NCBI GenBank assembly: GCA_965206775.1
Contig: CBDBKU010000002.1
Location: 2,294,001-2,358,000, forward strand
Origin: VXMF01 sp965206775
Lineage (GTDB): Bacteria > Acidobacteriota > Terriglobia > Bryobacterales > UBA6623
Direction: 5' to 3'
DNA length: 64,000 nucleotides
Within the stretch, counting starts at the first letter, position 1. Each line of letters opens with the position of its first letter. This document shows positions 34,924 through 43,997 of this stretch, one piece after another. The notes under the pieces were generated by a model. It did not search any database, was not told the DNA's origin, and worked only from the letters and a program-made list of their open reading frames with translations. The position numbers were made by a program, and so were the translations under genes.

Positions 34924-36501
34924 CTATCCAACCCAGAACGGCGAACACCACGCCTGGTGTCCGTTCGTCTGCGTGACCCGCGCGTAGTACCAATCCGTCT
35001 TGCCGCGTTTGCCCTTGTCGGCAACCCTGAAGGCTGTCCGGAAATACTCTGGAGTCACTATCCGGTGGACAATGAATGATTCGCTCGTGAACGGACCGGT
35101 GAACTCGACCTCATTGTGTTCGGCGAGTTCGCCCAGGGTGCGGCGCATTTGCAACTCCGACGGCTTCGTCAGCTTGATCTCCAGCACGGCATCCCGTCCA
35201 CCGGCAATATGCAACACCATCGAGTTGGTCGCCCGCTCTGCGAAAGCGTCCTTCCGCGACGTGTAGAGCTGGAACTTACATGAGTTCTCCGACTGGCTCA
35301 GAATCTTGTTCCGCTTCTCTTCCTCGTACGGACCCGACTGGTAGCAGGGCGTCACCGATCGCAGCTTCCCATTCTTTACTGTGACTGATACTTCCCAATC
35401 GCACACCCGGGCCATGTTGAGCGCCGCCCACGGTCCCCATCCGAATTCGAGCCGGCAAAGACCCTCACCTGGCCAAGGCCCGTTCGGATCGGCGTGGTCT
35501 TCAGGGAAGTGCCGGCTGATGACGCGCCCGTTCTTGATCAGGTCAATTCGGTCGATCTCGTCGGGAGCCTCCACGCGGATGTTGAAATCGCGGTCATCGG
35601 TGTAGGGCAACTCCGCTCCCATCCAATGGCCGTTGAGAGTTGCTTCCAGACCGATGCGGTCGCCGGTCACGGCGACAGTCCGCCGGGCCCAAAGACCGTC
35701 CAGCAGTGCCTCACGGCTCAGATCCTTTGCGTAGATGCCGACCAGCCCTTCGCCGTACGCCCCGGGGTGGCCGAAGTGATCGTCGGACGAAGCGATCACG
35801 CCGACCTTGAAGCCGCGGTCAAGCGCAGCCCGAAGAGTGTTCCTGCTCCAGCGCGGTCCGTTGCTGTGACGAATGAAGTCGCCTGCTCCGCGGTCCCATT
35901 CCGACAGGCCGTGCTCGGAGAAGATTTCCAGCGCCGGGCTCACTGACGGATCCAGGTAGTCCCAGTTTGCTCCGCGCCAGCCCTGCTTGTACGCCAGATG
36001 GTGTGGCAGGATTGTCGTGTTCGTCTCCTTCGCGTATTTCTGCAGCTGGCGCACGTCATCGAAGTATCTGAGCGGCATATCGTCATCGCGATAGTAGACG
36101 CAGTAATCCCCGTAGAAGCTGGAATGCCACTCGTAGGCGAGGAATGAGACGAACTCACCGGCCTTGTTGTGTCCAGCCGCCATCTTCTGTACCTTGGGCC
36201 AGGCGTCGTTGGTGACTTTGAAGCCATTCACCCATTTCATGTGTGCCTGGTTCGGCATCTGGGGCATATCATGCCATTGGGCGTGTGGCGTGAAAGCCAT
36301 GAAGTCGAGGTGCTCGGCGCCGACATCATAGGTCCGCTGGAGCGACCCCTTCGCGTAGCCGACTGCGCTGTGGTTATGGAGATCCCCCCAGAATAGTGTG
36401 TGCTCCCCAGACGGCGCGCTCTGCGCGTTCACGTTCGTAGTCGACAGCAGCGCTCCGGCCGTCACCCCCTTGATCCATCCCCGCCTGCTCGAAGAATTCA
36501 T
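34924..36501 (-). CDS. DUF3604 protein (PHP-like metal-dependent hydrolase), exported
   Basis: 525 aa from ATG 36501, which gives a Tat-like leader SSRRGWIKGVTAGALL; the ATG at 36537 adds a non-signal extension. TLFWGDLHNHSAVG carries the HxH metal motif of PHP-type enzymes. FVSFLAYEWHSSFYGDYCVY, EIFSEHGLSEWD and GVIASSDDHFGHPG supply further metal ligands (Glu, His, Asp). DUF3604 proteins are widespread in polymer-degrading bacteria and have no firmly assigned substrate; phosphoesterase activity is a reasonable guess. It is followed about 185 bases later by the Gfo/Idh/MocA gene on the same strand. Confidence 0.88.
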   Translation of the reverse strand: MNSSSRRGWIKGVTAGALLSTTNVNAQSAPSGEHTLFWGDLHNHSAVGYAKGSLQRTYDVGAEHLDFMAFTPHAQWHDMPQMPNQAHMKWVNGFKVTNDAWPKVQKMAAGHNKAGEFVSFLAYEWHSSFYGDYCVYYRDDDMPLRYFDDVRQLQKYAKETNTTILPHHLAYKQGWRGANWDYLDPSVSPALEIFSEHGLSEWDRGAGDFIRHSNGPRWSRNTLRAALDRGFKVGVIASSDDHFGHPGAYGEGLVGIYAKDLSREALLDGLWARRTVAVTGDRIGLEATLNGHWMGAELPYTDDRDFNIRVEAPDEIDRIDLIKNGRVISRHFPEDHADPNGPWPGEGLCRLEFGWGPWAALNMARVCDWEVSVTVKNGKLRSVTPCYQSGPYEEEKRNKILSQSENSCKFQLYTSRKDAFAERATNSMVLHIAGGRDAVLEIKLTKPSELQMRRTLGELAEHNEVEFTGPFTSESFIVHRIVTPEYFRTAFRVADKGKRGKTDWYYARVTQTNGHQAWCSPFWVG

Positions 36502-36574
36502 GAAGAGATCATCTGCCAGATCGCCGTGCAGTGTCAAGGAACAGCTTTTGGCGAGGCGTAATGCAATATTGACT

Positions 36575-36706
36575 TTCCAGAATCTTCACATACTGGCCGC
36601 GTGGAGGTTTGTGGACTACTGCCCTGAAGCCGGGAACGACCTCATCGAGGAGTGGTATTTGGACCTCCCGGATGAAACACAGGCTGAGTTCGATGTGACG
36701 CGAAAT
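36575..36706 (+). pseudogene. HigB/Gp49-like toxin N-terminal fragment cut by IS3
   Basis: The frame WRFVDYCPEAGNDLIEEWYL, then DLPDETQAEFDVT resembles the start of RelE/HigB (Gp49) toxins, where FVDY..PRG...I.EWL..LP...A.. is usual. It ends exactly at the IS3 end at 36707. Neither an ATG in the right place nor the antitoxin is visible, so this is remnant DNA. Confidence 0.45.
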
Positions 36707-36953
36707 TGTGCCGGTTCAGCCGGAACGGGAGAGCGAGCGCTCCGCCGTAGTGTAGACACCGCCCTGTGGGCGGGGATTTTCAAGGCATCGGGGACTTTCG
36801 ATCCGATGAGGCTTTGGGGCGAGCGCGAAAGGCGACTTCCGCGCCCGCGAGCATCGTCTCGATGAGCCCGTCGGGCTATCCCTCGGCAGGGTTGCCTCCC
36901 GGCAGAGCCCGCTTCCGTTTCACCCGGCTCAAAGATTGTAACTCCAACTCTCA

Positions 36954-37884
36954 AGCTGCCTGCTGACGGCGCAGTTGACGCTGCCGTCGGGCTGCTTCCA
37001 GCTTGCGGTCGCGGGCGGCGTGAATCTCCTCCCGCCGTCCCGCCAGGATGTCCGCCGGCGTCACGAACCCGATCGCGCTGTGCAGCCGCAGCGTGTTGTA
37101 GTGCTCGACGTAGCGCGCGATCAGCCGCCGCGTATCCTCGGGCGTCAGCGGCACGCCCGGCCGGATGCATTCGGCTTTCAACGATTTGTGCCATCGTTCC
37201 AATTTGCCGTTCGACTGCGGATAGTTAGGGCGATGTTCTGATGTGCGTCATCCCCAAGATGCGGATAAATTCTTTGAAGTCCTTGGCGATGAACTGCGGC
37301 CCGTTGTCGGAGATGATGCGCGGTTTGGCCTGCGGATATTTCTCCTTGGCGGCTTCGAGAATGATCTCGACATCGGCTTCCCGCATCGCCTCGCGCAAAT
37401 CCCAGTGCACGATCGCGCGGCTGTAGCCGTCGAGCACGCTGCACAAGTAGTAGAACGTGCCCGAGACGTTGATGTAGGAAACGTCGATATGCCAATGCTG
37501 ATGCGGCTCCGGAGGCTGTTGGAAGCCCGTTCCTTTCCGCAACTCCTTGCCGTTCCACTTGCGCAGCAGGCCCGCCCGGCTCAACACCCGCCAGACGCTC
37601 GATGGGCTGACCGCTACGATGTCGGTGTCGAGGAGCATGTACGTCAGCCACCGGTAGCCTTCCAGCGGATGCTCGCGATAGAACTCGAGCATGGCCCGCT
37701 TCCCCCACTCTTCCAGCCAGAAATCCCGGGGAACCCAACCGTTGTGCCCGTTGAGAGAGCCGGGGCGCCGCCGCCAGGAGTAGAACTTGCTGGGCGCGAC
37801 GCCGAGCCACTGGATGAAACGCCCGGCGCTGATCTCGGTCTTCTCGGACCAGCGCCGTAAGAAATCGACGATCTCGTCGCGCAC
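36954..37884 (-). pseudogene. IS3-family OrfB with a +1 frameshift
   Basis: The first frame (37884-37225) holds HQHWHIDVSYINVSGTFYYL (Asp) and KPRIISDNGPQFIAKDFKEF (Asp), and stops after HIRTSP. The second frame (to 36954) resumes at YPQSNGKLERWHKSLKAECI with the catalytic Glu. The DNA CCCTAACTATCCG has one extra A relative to the expected CCCTACTATCCG, which creates the TAA. Without it the enzyme would be full length. Confidence 0.85.
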
Positions 37885-37885
37885 G

Positions 37886-38214
37886 TTAGGCGGCGTCCAT
37901 GTTTTGGTCAGAGCTCCCCCAAGGCTTTCTTAACGCGATGTGCTCGGCCATCAACTCGGCCAGCACCTCATCCTTGGTCCGAATCTTCTTCTCCAGCCGC
38001 TCGATGCGCTCCTGCTCCGGCTGGCGAAAGCTTCGGTTCTTGGTCTGGAAGGCAGCGGCGCCGTTCTCAAAGAACTCCTTCTGCCAGCGATAAGACACCG
38101 TCGGCTGCAGCGCCAGCTCGTCGCAGAGCTTCGAAACCGGCTCCTTGTCCACCAGATGCGCCTCAGAATGGCGACCTTCTCTTCGGCTGTGTAGTGCTTC
38201 CGTGCTTTTCTCAC
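37886..38214 (-). pseudogene. IS3-family OrfA with a -1 frameshift
   Basis: ATG 38214 starts MRKARKHYTAEEKVAILR, then the frame breaks. Another frame continues HLVDKEPVSKLCDELALQPT, the normal next segment, and QERIERLEKKIRTKDEVLAE. One base is missing around 38163-38167. Confidence 0.82.
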
Positions 38215-38317
38215 GCGTCCTCTCCGTTAGCTTAACGGCGGAGCGCTGTTCTCCATTTCCAGCTGAGGCGGGACACTTCAGGTTGGGCCGCAAGCACTCA
38301 GCCTGTATGATGTCCCC

Positions 38318-40474
38318 ATGGTGAAATGGTTGTTTTTTTGCCTGATCCCGCTCACGCTTGTGGCTCAGGGTCAGGACTACGCCGTTCTCAGCGATTGGCT
38401 CAACCGCAACGACCGCTGGGTGGAACGCCAGGACGGCGGATACATGCTATTCCGTCGACTCAACGAGCGAGCCTTCGAATTGCTCCGCGGTCGCGAGCGG
38501 AATATCGAGACGATCCAAACGGCTGCGGGCTGGGAGCAGCGGCGATCCTACGTCCGTGAAACGCTCGATCAGCTCCTCGGTCCCTGGCCTGAGAAGACGC
38601 CCCTCAACGCTCGCACGGTCGGCGTCATCCAGCGCGAAGGCTATCGGATCGAAAAGGTAATATTCGAGTCGTTGCCCGGTTTCCACGTCACCGCAGCGCT
38701 CTACGTGCCCGAGCGCGAGGGCGGGCCCCGTCCCGGGATACTCTACATCCCAGGTCACAGCCAGAGCGGTTTCCGCTCCGCGCACTACCAGAATGCCTGC
38801 CTCAACCTCGTCCACAAGGGTTTCGTCGTGCTGACCTACGACCCGATCGGCCAGGGCGAGCGTCATCAGGAACTCGATCCCGAGAGCGGCGAACCGATTG
38901 TGAGCCGGCAGGATGTGCCGCACTACAAGATTCACTCTTACGTGGGCAACCAGTGCTTCCTCGCTGGGGTGTCGCTCTCCCGCTACTTCATCTGGGACGC
39001 CATCCGCGGCATCGATTACCTGTCCTCGCGGCCTGAGGTCGACCCGGACCGGATCGGCGTTACCGGCAATTCCGGTGGCGGCACTTTGACCGTCTATACC
39101 GGTGCAGTGGACGACCGCGTCAAGGTCGCGGTCCCTTCGTGTTTTGTCACTAGCTACCGCCGAATGCTGCAAATCTACGGCGTTACGGATGCCGAGCAAA
39201 ACCTCTTCCTCGGGCTGAGATACGGAATCGAGCACGCCGACTGGCTGCTCGCGCGCGCGCCAAAACCCACACTTCTGCTCACCACCACACACGACTTCTT
39301 CCCCATCCAAGGCGCGCGCGAGACCGATGCCGCGATGCGCCGCATCTACCAGGCCCTGGCCGCGCCGGAGAACTTCGGCCGGGTCGAGGATGATCACGAC
39401 CACGGCTACACTCGCAAGACTAGTGAGGCCTCCTACGCCTTCCTGATGAAACACCTCGGAGTCGATGGTAGCGCCTCCGAGGGGACTTATGCGGCGCAGT
39501 CGGAGGCGGAGTTGCGCGTCACCGCGAGCGGACAAGTGGCGACTGCATTCCAGGGAGAAACGGTCTTCTCGCTCAATCGCCAGGAGACTTCCCGCCTCCT
39601 CGAACAACTCGAACAGTCGCGAGGTCGCGAAGGTCACGCTTCGCGGATCCTTGCCAACGCTCGCGAGCTGTCCGGCTATCGTTCGCCGGCCGCCCGCGAC
39701 GACGGAATCTATCGCGGGGGGTTTCAATTGGACGGCTACCGGCTTGAGAAACACGCTCTGGACGGCGGGCCCAACTCCGTGATCCCAATGCTGCTAGCGT
39801 TGCCCGACGGCGGCGGTCCTCACCCTGCCGTGGTTTACCTGCATCCGGAAGGCAAGCAACCACGAGTCGCCTTCACGGAGCTCGTCGCCGCAGGCTATGC
39901 CGTGCTGTCACCCGATGTGATCGGTGTTGGCGAGACCGCCCCCAGGATCGGCCGACAGACCGATCGCAACGCTGCTTTCTACGAGGGCGCGTTAATCGGG
40001 AGCAGTGTCGTGGGGCTTCAAGCGGAAGATCTCACCCGCGTTATCGCCTGGCTGCAGTCCGACGAGCGGATTCGCGCCGACGGGATTGGCCTGCTCGCAG
40101 TTGGCTCGATGGGCCCCACTGCAATCCACGCTGCCGCGTTCAATCCCGAGATTCGCTGGCTGGCTTTGGATAAATCCCTCGCCACGTACGCTTCCGTGGT
40201 GATGAATCGCTACTACACGATCCCGACAACCGCCCTTGTGCCTGGCGCCCTCACGGCCTACGACCTACCCGACCTGATCGGCGCAATCGCCCCGCGAAAG
40301 GTCGCGGTGATCGGGCCTCAGAGCCAGCGCGAGGAGGGGCTCAGCGAGGCGGAGATGCAAGACGTTTACCGCTACGCAGTCGCCCGCTATGACTCTCTGA
40401 GTGCCGCATCCAACCTTCGTCTGGCTTTGAAGGAAAGCGCGTTGGCAGAAGTCGTCCACTGGTGCGCGGAGTGA
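38318..40474 (+). CDS. Secreted protein with two alpha/beta-hydrolase domains (AXE/CE15-like esterase)
   Basis: 718 aa. MVKWLFFCLIPLTLVAQGQD is a signal peptide. Domain 1 has PRPGILYIPGHSQSG, YDPIGQGERHQEL and DPDRIGVTGNSGGGTLTVYT, a GNSGGG nucleophile elbow as in acetyl-xylan and glucuronoyl esterases, and a His candidate in DDHDHGYT. Domain 2 (about residues 480-718) repeats the fold (PHPAVVYLHPEGK, LSPDVIGVGET) but has GLLAVGSMGPTAIHAA, where a Met replaces a small residue after the putative nucleophile Ser. It probably deacylates plant or algal polysaccharides outside the cell. It stands alone between IS elements. Confidence 0.85.
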   Translation: MVKWLFFCLIPLTLVAQGQDYAVLSDWLNRNDRWVERQDGGYMLFRRLNERAFELLRGRERNIETIQTAAGWEQRRSYVRETLDQLLGPWPEKTPLNARTVGVIQREGYRIEKVIFESLPGFHVTAALYVPEREGGPRPGILYIPGHSQSGFRSAHYQNACLNLVHKGFVVLTYDPIGQGERHQELDPESGEPIVSRQDVPHYKIHSYVGNQCFLAGVSLSRYFIWDAIRGIDYLSSRPEVDPDRIGVTGNSGGGTLTVYTGAVDDRVKVAVPSCFVTSYRRMLQIYGVTDAEQNLFLGLRYGIEHADWLLARAPKPTLLLTTTHDFFPIQGARETDAAMRRIYQALAAPENFGRVEDDHDHGYTRKTSEASYAFLMKHLGVDGSASEGTYAAQSEAELRVTASGQVATAFQGETVFSLNRQETSRLLEQLEQSRGREGHASRILANARELSGYRSPAARDDGIYRGGFQLDGYRLEKHALDGGPNSVIPMLLALPDGGGPHPAVVYLHPEGKQPRVAFTELVAAGYAVLSPDVIGVGETAPRIGRQTDRNAAFYEGALIGSSVVGLQAEDLTRVIAWLQSDERIRADGIGLLAVGSMGPTAIHAAAFNPEIRWLALDKSLATYASVVMNRYYTIPTTALVPGALTAYDLPDLIGAIAPRKVAVIGPQSQREEGLSEAEMQDVYRYAVARYDSLSAASNLRLALKESALAEVVHWCAE

Positions 40475-40928
40475 TCAGGAAGCGGCTGCGAGATCTGCTC
40501 GTTTCGCTACCAGGATTGGGAAAGAGGATTGCTGACCGAATTTCCAGCGTCAGCAAGGCGTCGACGCGTGCGTGGTGGTTATGGTGGTGTTTCCAGGCGT
40601 CGATGAGCCGATACGCCCAGACTTCCCCGTAGTAGACCAACCCGATCCACAGAAACAGGAATGCCACAAAGGCGATTCCCTATACAGTCGCTTCCAAGAA
40701 ACGTCGGCCATCGGCGGCCTCCCGGTGAGTGGACACATCCACCCGCACGATATGCCGACAGGGTGGGATCCACTTCGCTCTAGCCCGGGGCTAGCCCGGA
40801 AAAATCACGATAAATGAGAACACGGGCCGATTCCTGTGGCATAAACGTCTTAGCAAGAGAACGTTACGGCCGGCAGGAGGAAACAGCCCGTGTCCACACA
40901 TTGTAACGGTAGCGGTGAGCAGCAAGAG
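40475..40928. other. Intergenic debris, no intact gene
   Basis: About 450 bases. A minus-strand frame with a hydrophobic segment (FLFLWIGLVYYGEVWAYRLI) lies near 40570-40670 and may be a relic of a membrane protein, but it is not recognisable and has no complete start-stop context. Confidence 0.4.
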
Positions 40929-41520
40929 TTCAGCTTTGGCAAGCATTTCAGGAGGTAGGTAACAGCGCGCTTCGACGGAGGCTAGATCAGCTCCGACGGG
41001 GGAGCCCCGCTGCTCGGCGAGGTCGATCGGCGGCTCGGGTTGCTCGACCGACTGGCCGCCTGCTTCGACGATCATCGCGATCCCGAACGCATCGAGCACA
41101 GCGTCGCCGAGTTGGTCAAGCAACGCGTCTATGCGATCGCGCTGGGGTACGAAGATGTCAACGATCACGATCAACTGCGCAACGACTCCGTATTGGCGCT
41201 GTTGGCCGGCAAGTCGACCTTGAACCGTCTGGAGCGTACCACCGACGGCGTCGACAGCCACAACAAGATCAGTTGCGCGTTCGAGCACATTGACGAGTTG
41301 TTGCTCGCGACTTTCATCGAGGCGCACGAGGAAGCGCCCAAGCAGGTGATTCTCGATCTCAACGTCACCGATTCGCCGCTGCACGGCGAACAAGAAGGGC
41401 GCTTCTTCCACGGCTACTATCGCTGCTACTGCTACTTGCCGCTGTACATCTTCGCGGGGCCGCATCTGTTGTGCGCGCGGCAGCGCACGTCCGATACCGG
41501 AGCAAGCGGGTGGCGCTGCA
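40929..41520 (+). pseudogene. IS1380-family transposase fragment with stops and a deletion
   Basis: The frame FSFGKHFRR, stop, VTARFDGG, stop, ISSDGGAPLLGEVDRRLGLL, then a segment to GYEDVNDHDQLRND follows the IS1380 N-terminus. Two in-frame TAG codons break it (around 40956 and 40983). VILDLNVTDSPLHGEQEG carries the catalytic Asp. Homology ends near LLCARQRTSD, about half way through the family length of 450-500 aa. Confidence 0.8.
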
Positions 41521-41740
41521 CCCGCGCATCGATTGGCGGGGAGGTGTCGCGACGGAGCCGGCGCACCGGCCGAGATCGCACCGCGAGCACGGGGCGTGGC
41601 CGCCGGAACGGATGCAGCAATGGGCGGGCCAGGCGGGGTCGGCGATCGCGGAGGTGGTGAGCCGCCTGCTGGACGAGAGCGAGTACCCGCAGGAGCGCTA
41701 CGGAAGCTGCCTGGCCCGAGTTCGTCAACCTCCCTCGTGA
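41505..41740 (+). pseudogene. IS21-family IstA C-terminal fragment
   Basis: The frame reads RVALHPRIDWRGGVATEPAH, then RSHREHGAWPPERMQQWA and RLLDESEYPQERYGSCLARV. This matches the IstA end, where P.HR.H..W.PER...WA precedes HPEQGYRSCLG. It is fused directly to the IS1380 fragment without a gap. Confidence 0.7.
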
Positions 41741-41957
41741 ACAGCCGAATTCCGGACTTTTGCTGGCCGAATCGCAAGAACCCTTGAACGCTTCGGGCTG
41801 ATAAGTCCTTCGCTATCAGTCACTTTACATTTCTTTATTTTTTGATCGTCCGTTTGTAGTGACATAGAATCTTTTTGTTTGTCTCTTATTGTTGCTATAT
41901 TCGCTTCTGCCTCCGGCATGCTAGTGGCACCGTGTTCATCCGCCGCGTTCACACCCG

Positions 41958-42033
41958 CCCCCCTCCCGCCACCGCCAACCCCGAGGCACGGGCGGCCATT
42001 CTAGTAGTCGCGACCGGCCATAGTAGTTGTCGC
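41958..42033. repeat. Repeat B, copy 2
   Basis: About 76 bases, the reverse complement of 11567-11643. Core: ACCCCGAGGCACGGGCGGCC and TAGTAGTCGCGACCGGCCA. About 15-25 bases upstream a VFIRR-type translation (from about 41931) resembles the first codons of the IS1634-type transposase. Confidence 0.75.
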
Positions 42034-42107
42034 TAGCCACCCTCCAATGTGCAACCTTCGCAACAGCAAGGGCCGGGCTGGATTCGGGGGCGCATAACGG
42101 TTTGCTG

Positions 42108-42346
42108 TTACAGGGATCTCAGGAAGGACATCGTGTCTGCGTCCTCACGCCACGGCTTGGTCATTGCCGGGACGGATGGTTCGCAAGTGGCGATCGCCTT
42201 TGCTTTCGTCTCACAGTCGATCTCGGTATAGATGTTTGTCGTTTCCAGCCGGACGTGCCCTAACCATGCCCGGATGGTGTTGATGTCCACTCCCGCACGC
42301 AGCAGGTGGGTGGCGGTTGTATGGCGCGTATTCCGAGCTCGGAATA
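42108..42346 (-). pseudogene. Tyrosine recombinase catalytic tail with palindromic edge, second copy
   Basis: The frame reads RHTTATHLLRAGVDINTIRA, then WLGHVRLETTNIYTEIDCE, ending at TAA 42108-42110. It is a diverged homologue of the tail at 24025-24243, again starting at the catalytic RH. TATTCCGAGCTCGGAATA (42329-42346), a perfect 18-base palindrome, abuts it, and repeat A begins at the palindrome on the other side. Confidence 0.8.
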
Positions 42347-42592
42347 GTTCCCGATTTCTCCGCGTTGCATGTTAGACAGTCCTTATTCAAATCTTCGCAA
42401 CATGCCAACTTGCTATTTAAGTTTTCTCCCCAAACTACAATAACGGGGACGTTGGCACCGGAGCAATCGCTTCTGCTTGAGCTATTGGGCGTTCGAGCAC
42501 CTACTCGGCGAGAGTGGCGCGAACGTTTCCTGTGACGTGATCCGACTTTGGTTCGGGATCGAGGCTCGTATACGCCAGGATTCTGCGCTAGC
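42344..42592. repeat. Repeat A, copy 2 (Fic upstream region without the Fic gene)
   Basis: Matches 10714-10962 in the same orientation. It includes a minus-strand start MQRGEIGNY, the first nine codons corresponding to the Fic gene, after which the frame runs into the palindrome and recombinase tail. The Fic body is absent. Confidence 0.85.
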
Positions 42593-43222
42593 CAGAGTCG
42601 ACTCGGCGATTCCCGAACAACTAGCGACAGCGGCGAGCCGTCGCGCTTCGGTGACTTGAGGCAGCGAACCGCTACGGGCGCGACCAGCGCCTTGACGCTT
42701 CCTCGAAGGTTGCGTCCACGCGAGGGGCTTACCGCAATTCCGCCCTGCTCGGCTGCTAGGACGGGCGAACGAGATCCATCTAGACGGGCTTGCTCGATTG
42801 CTGTTTCGGCTGATGTTTCATGACATCTCGTGCAATCAAGCACTTGCTTCCGATGGCAAGCCACGATCAGCGACGAGTTGCCAATACCGCAACCTCTTCC
42901 CGCCCACGCCGTCGCCGAAGGCATTCAACTGCTTGACCGCATCCAGTTCGCGGATGTTGTGGCCTGCGGCGAATTCCTGCACGCAGCTGAAGCCTTCCGG
43001 CTCGTCCGCTGGCTCGCCCCGCGAAGTTCCCGGCGATCGCCCCATGGCCCGGCCGCTAGCTGCTCCGCAACCGAATTCGGCCTAGCCGCGCTAGACACAG
43101 GGAAGCCTCGGCTCGGAGGGTGGCAGGCCTGTACGACCTTCTTCAGCGCGATCGGCTGACCTAGAGGATAGAGAAGCAACCATGAAAAAGAATAAAAAGC
43201 GAAAATAAACCGCTCACAGCCC
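42593..43222. other. Unassigned stretch upstream of the conjugation operon
   Basis: About 630 bases with open frames on both strands but none resembling a known family. A tiny lysine-rich frame (MKKNKKRK) occurs at 43182-43208. The region may contain the boundary of the conjugative element. Confidence 0.45.
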
Positions 43223-43252
43223 TTGACAGTGATTCTATATGTAGATTATTCT
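43223..43252 (+). promoter_or_regulatory. Sigma70-like promoter of the conjugation operon
   Basis: TTGACA at 43223-43228 and TATTCT at 43247-43252 with an 18-base spacer, in a locally AT-rich segment unlike its surroundings. About 140 bases separate it from the virB2 ATG. No other promoter-like pair is evident before the operon. Confidence 0.6.
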
Positions 43253-43389
43253 CTCTTTAGATGAGTTCCCCGGCGGATCGGTGCAGCGGGCGCGAAGCTC
43301 CAACCATTCATGCATCGGCTCTGATCGGCCCTGGCCACCGGCCCCGCGGAACTCTCGCACCCCAACTCCAAGCCAAAGGATGCACACTC

Positions 43390-43680
43390 ATGCCCAAGCG
43401 ATTCCATTCCAACGCCGCGCGGCTCCTCGTCGCCGCCGCAGCCCTGCCCCAGGCGCTGCTAGCCCAGGTCGGCATCAGCCCCTGGCTGCAGGCCGTCACC
43501 GTTCTCCAGACCGCGTTCACGGGTCCCATCGCGCGTGGCCTCAGCCTGATCGCCATCGTCGTAGGCGGACTGATGTTCGCCTTCGGCGAGGGCGGCAGCA
43601 AGCGGGCCCTTGCCGGTCTCATCTTCGGTGTCGGTATGTCCATCGGCGCTGTCAATTTCATGAACTGGCTGTTCCCGTGA
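43390..43680 (+). CDS. virB2: VirB2/TrbC-type pilin subunit
   Basis: 96 aa from ATG 43390. A long signal peptide (FHSNAARLLVAAAALPQALL, cleaved near AQVG) is followed by two hydrophobic segments, TAFTGPIARGLSLIAIVVGG and ALAGLIFGVGMSIGAVNFM, joined by FAFGEGGSKR. This is the standard layout of VirB2/TrbC pilins. The in-frame ATG at 43261 would extend it by 43 residues without a signal and is rejected. The stop TGA overlaps the GTG start of the next gene. Confidence 0.85.
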   Translation: MPKRFHSNAARLLVAAAALPQALLAQVGISPWLQAVTVLQTAFTGPIARGLSLIAIVVGGLMFAFGEGGSKRALAGLIFGVGMSIGAVNFMNWLFP

Positions 43681-43997
43681 GCGACGCCACCGACCGGCCC
43701 GCCATGCACCTGGTGTATCCCGCGCTCAGCCGTCCGCTGACTTTGCTCGGCTGCGAGCGGCGCCTGTTCCTTGGGGCCGCCTGCGTCGGCGCGGCGGCCT
43801 TCTCTTCGTTCAACGCGCCCTTGGCCGGCATCGTGCTGTTCAGCTGCGGCTACGGAGCCGGGCTCGTCGCCACCCGGCACGACCCCTGCCTGCCGACGGT
43901 GCTGCTGCGCTCCGCTTCCTGCGGCCGCCGCTATGACCCGGCTCTCCGAAACGAGGGCGCGCCGCCGCTGGAAGTTGTCGGGGAGGTTGCCCCATGA
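43677..43997 (+). CDS. virB3: VirB3/TrbD-type inner-membrane component
   Basis: 106 aa from GTG 43677, which overlaps the virB2 stop (GTGA). LVYPALSRPLTLLGCERRLF is the characteristic VirB3 N-terminus, followed by paired membrane segments (LGAACVGAAAFSSFN; LAGIVLFSCGYGAGLVA) and DPCLPTVLLRSASCGRRYDP. It assists VirB4 in the transfer channel. TGA overlaps the virB4 ATG. Confidence 0.87.
   Translation: MSDATDRPAMHLVYPALSRPLTLLGCERRLFLGAACVGAAAFSSFNAPLAGIVLFSCGYGAGLVATRHDPCLPTVLLRSASCGRRYDPALRNEGAPPLEVVGEVAP

Larger units (their letters stand above)
36707..38275 (-). mobile_element. Degraded IS3-family element
   Basis: Inward ends are TGTGCCGGTTCAGCCGGAA (from 36707) and TGTCCCGCCTCAGCTGGAA (from 38275, other strand), both continuing to AGCGCTCCGCCGT. 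The element has orfA and orfB, each with one frameshift, and about 200 bases of non-coding DNA with two small perfect hairpins at its left side. No target duplication was found. Confidence 0.8.

Noticed and set aside
36770..36950. Small perfect hairpins (CCGCCC-TGT-GGGCGG and AGCCCG-T-CGGGCT) as possible sRNA or terminators
   Set aside because: They lie in the non-coding part of a degraded IS3 element and have no T-run or promoter.
40570..40670. Membrane protein gene with a His-rich segment
   Set aside because: One hydrophobic stretch only, no valid start context and frames broken on both sides.
42108..42924. A 237-aa minus-strand gene spanning repeat A and the recombinase tail
   Set aside because: The equivalent frame in the other copy of repeat A contains stop codons, so it is not conserved as protein.
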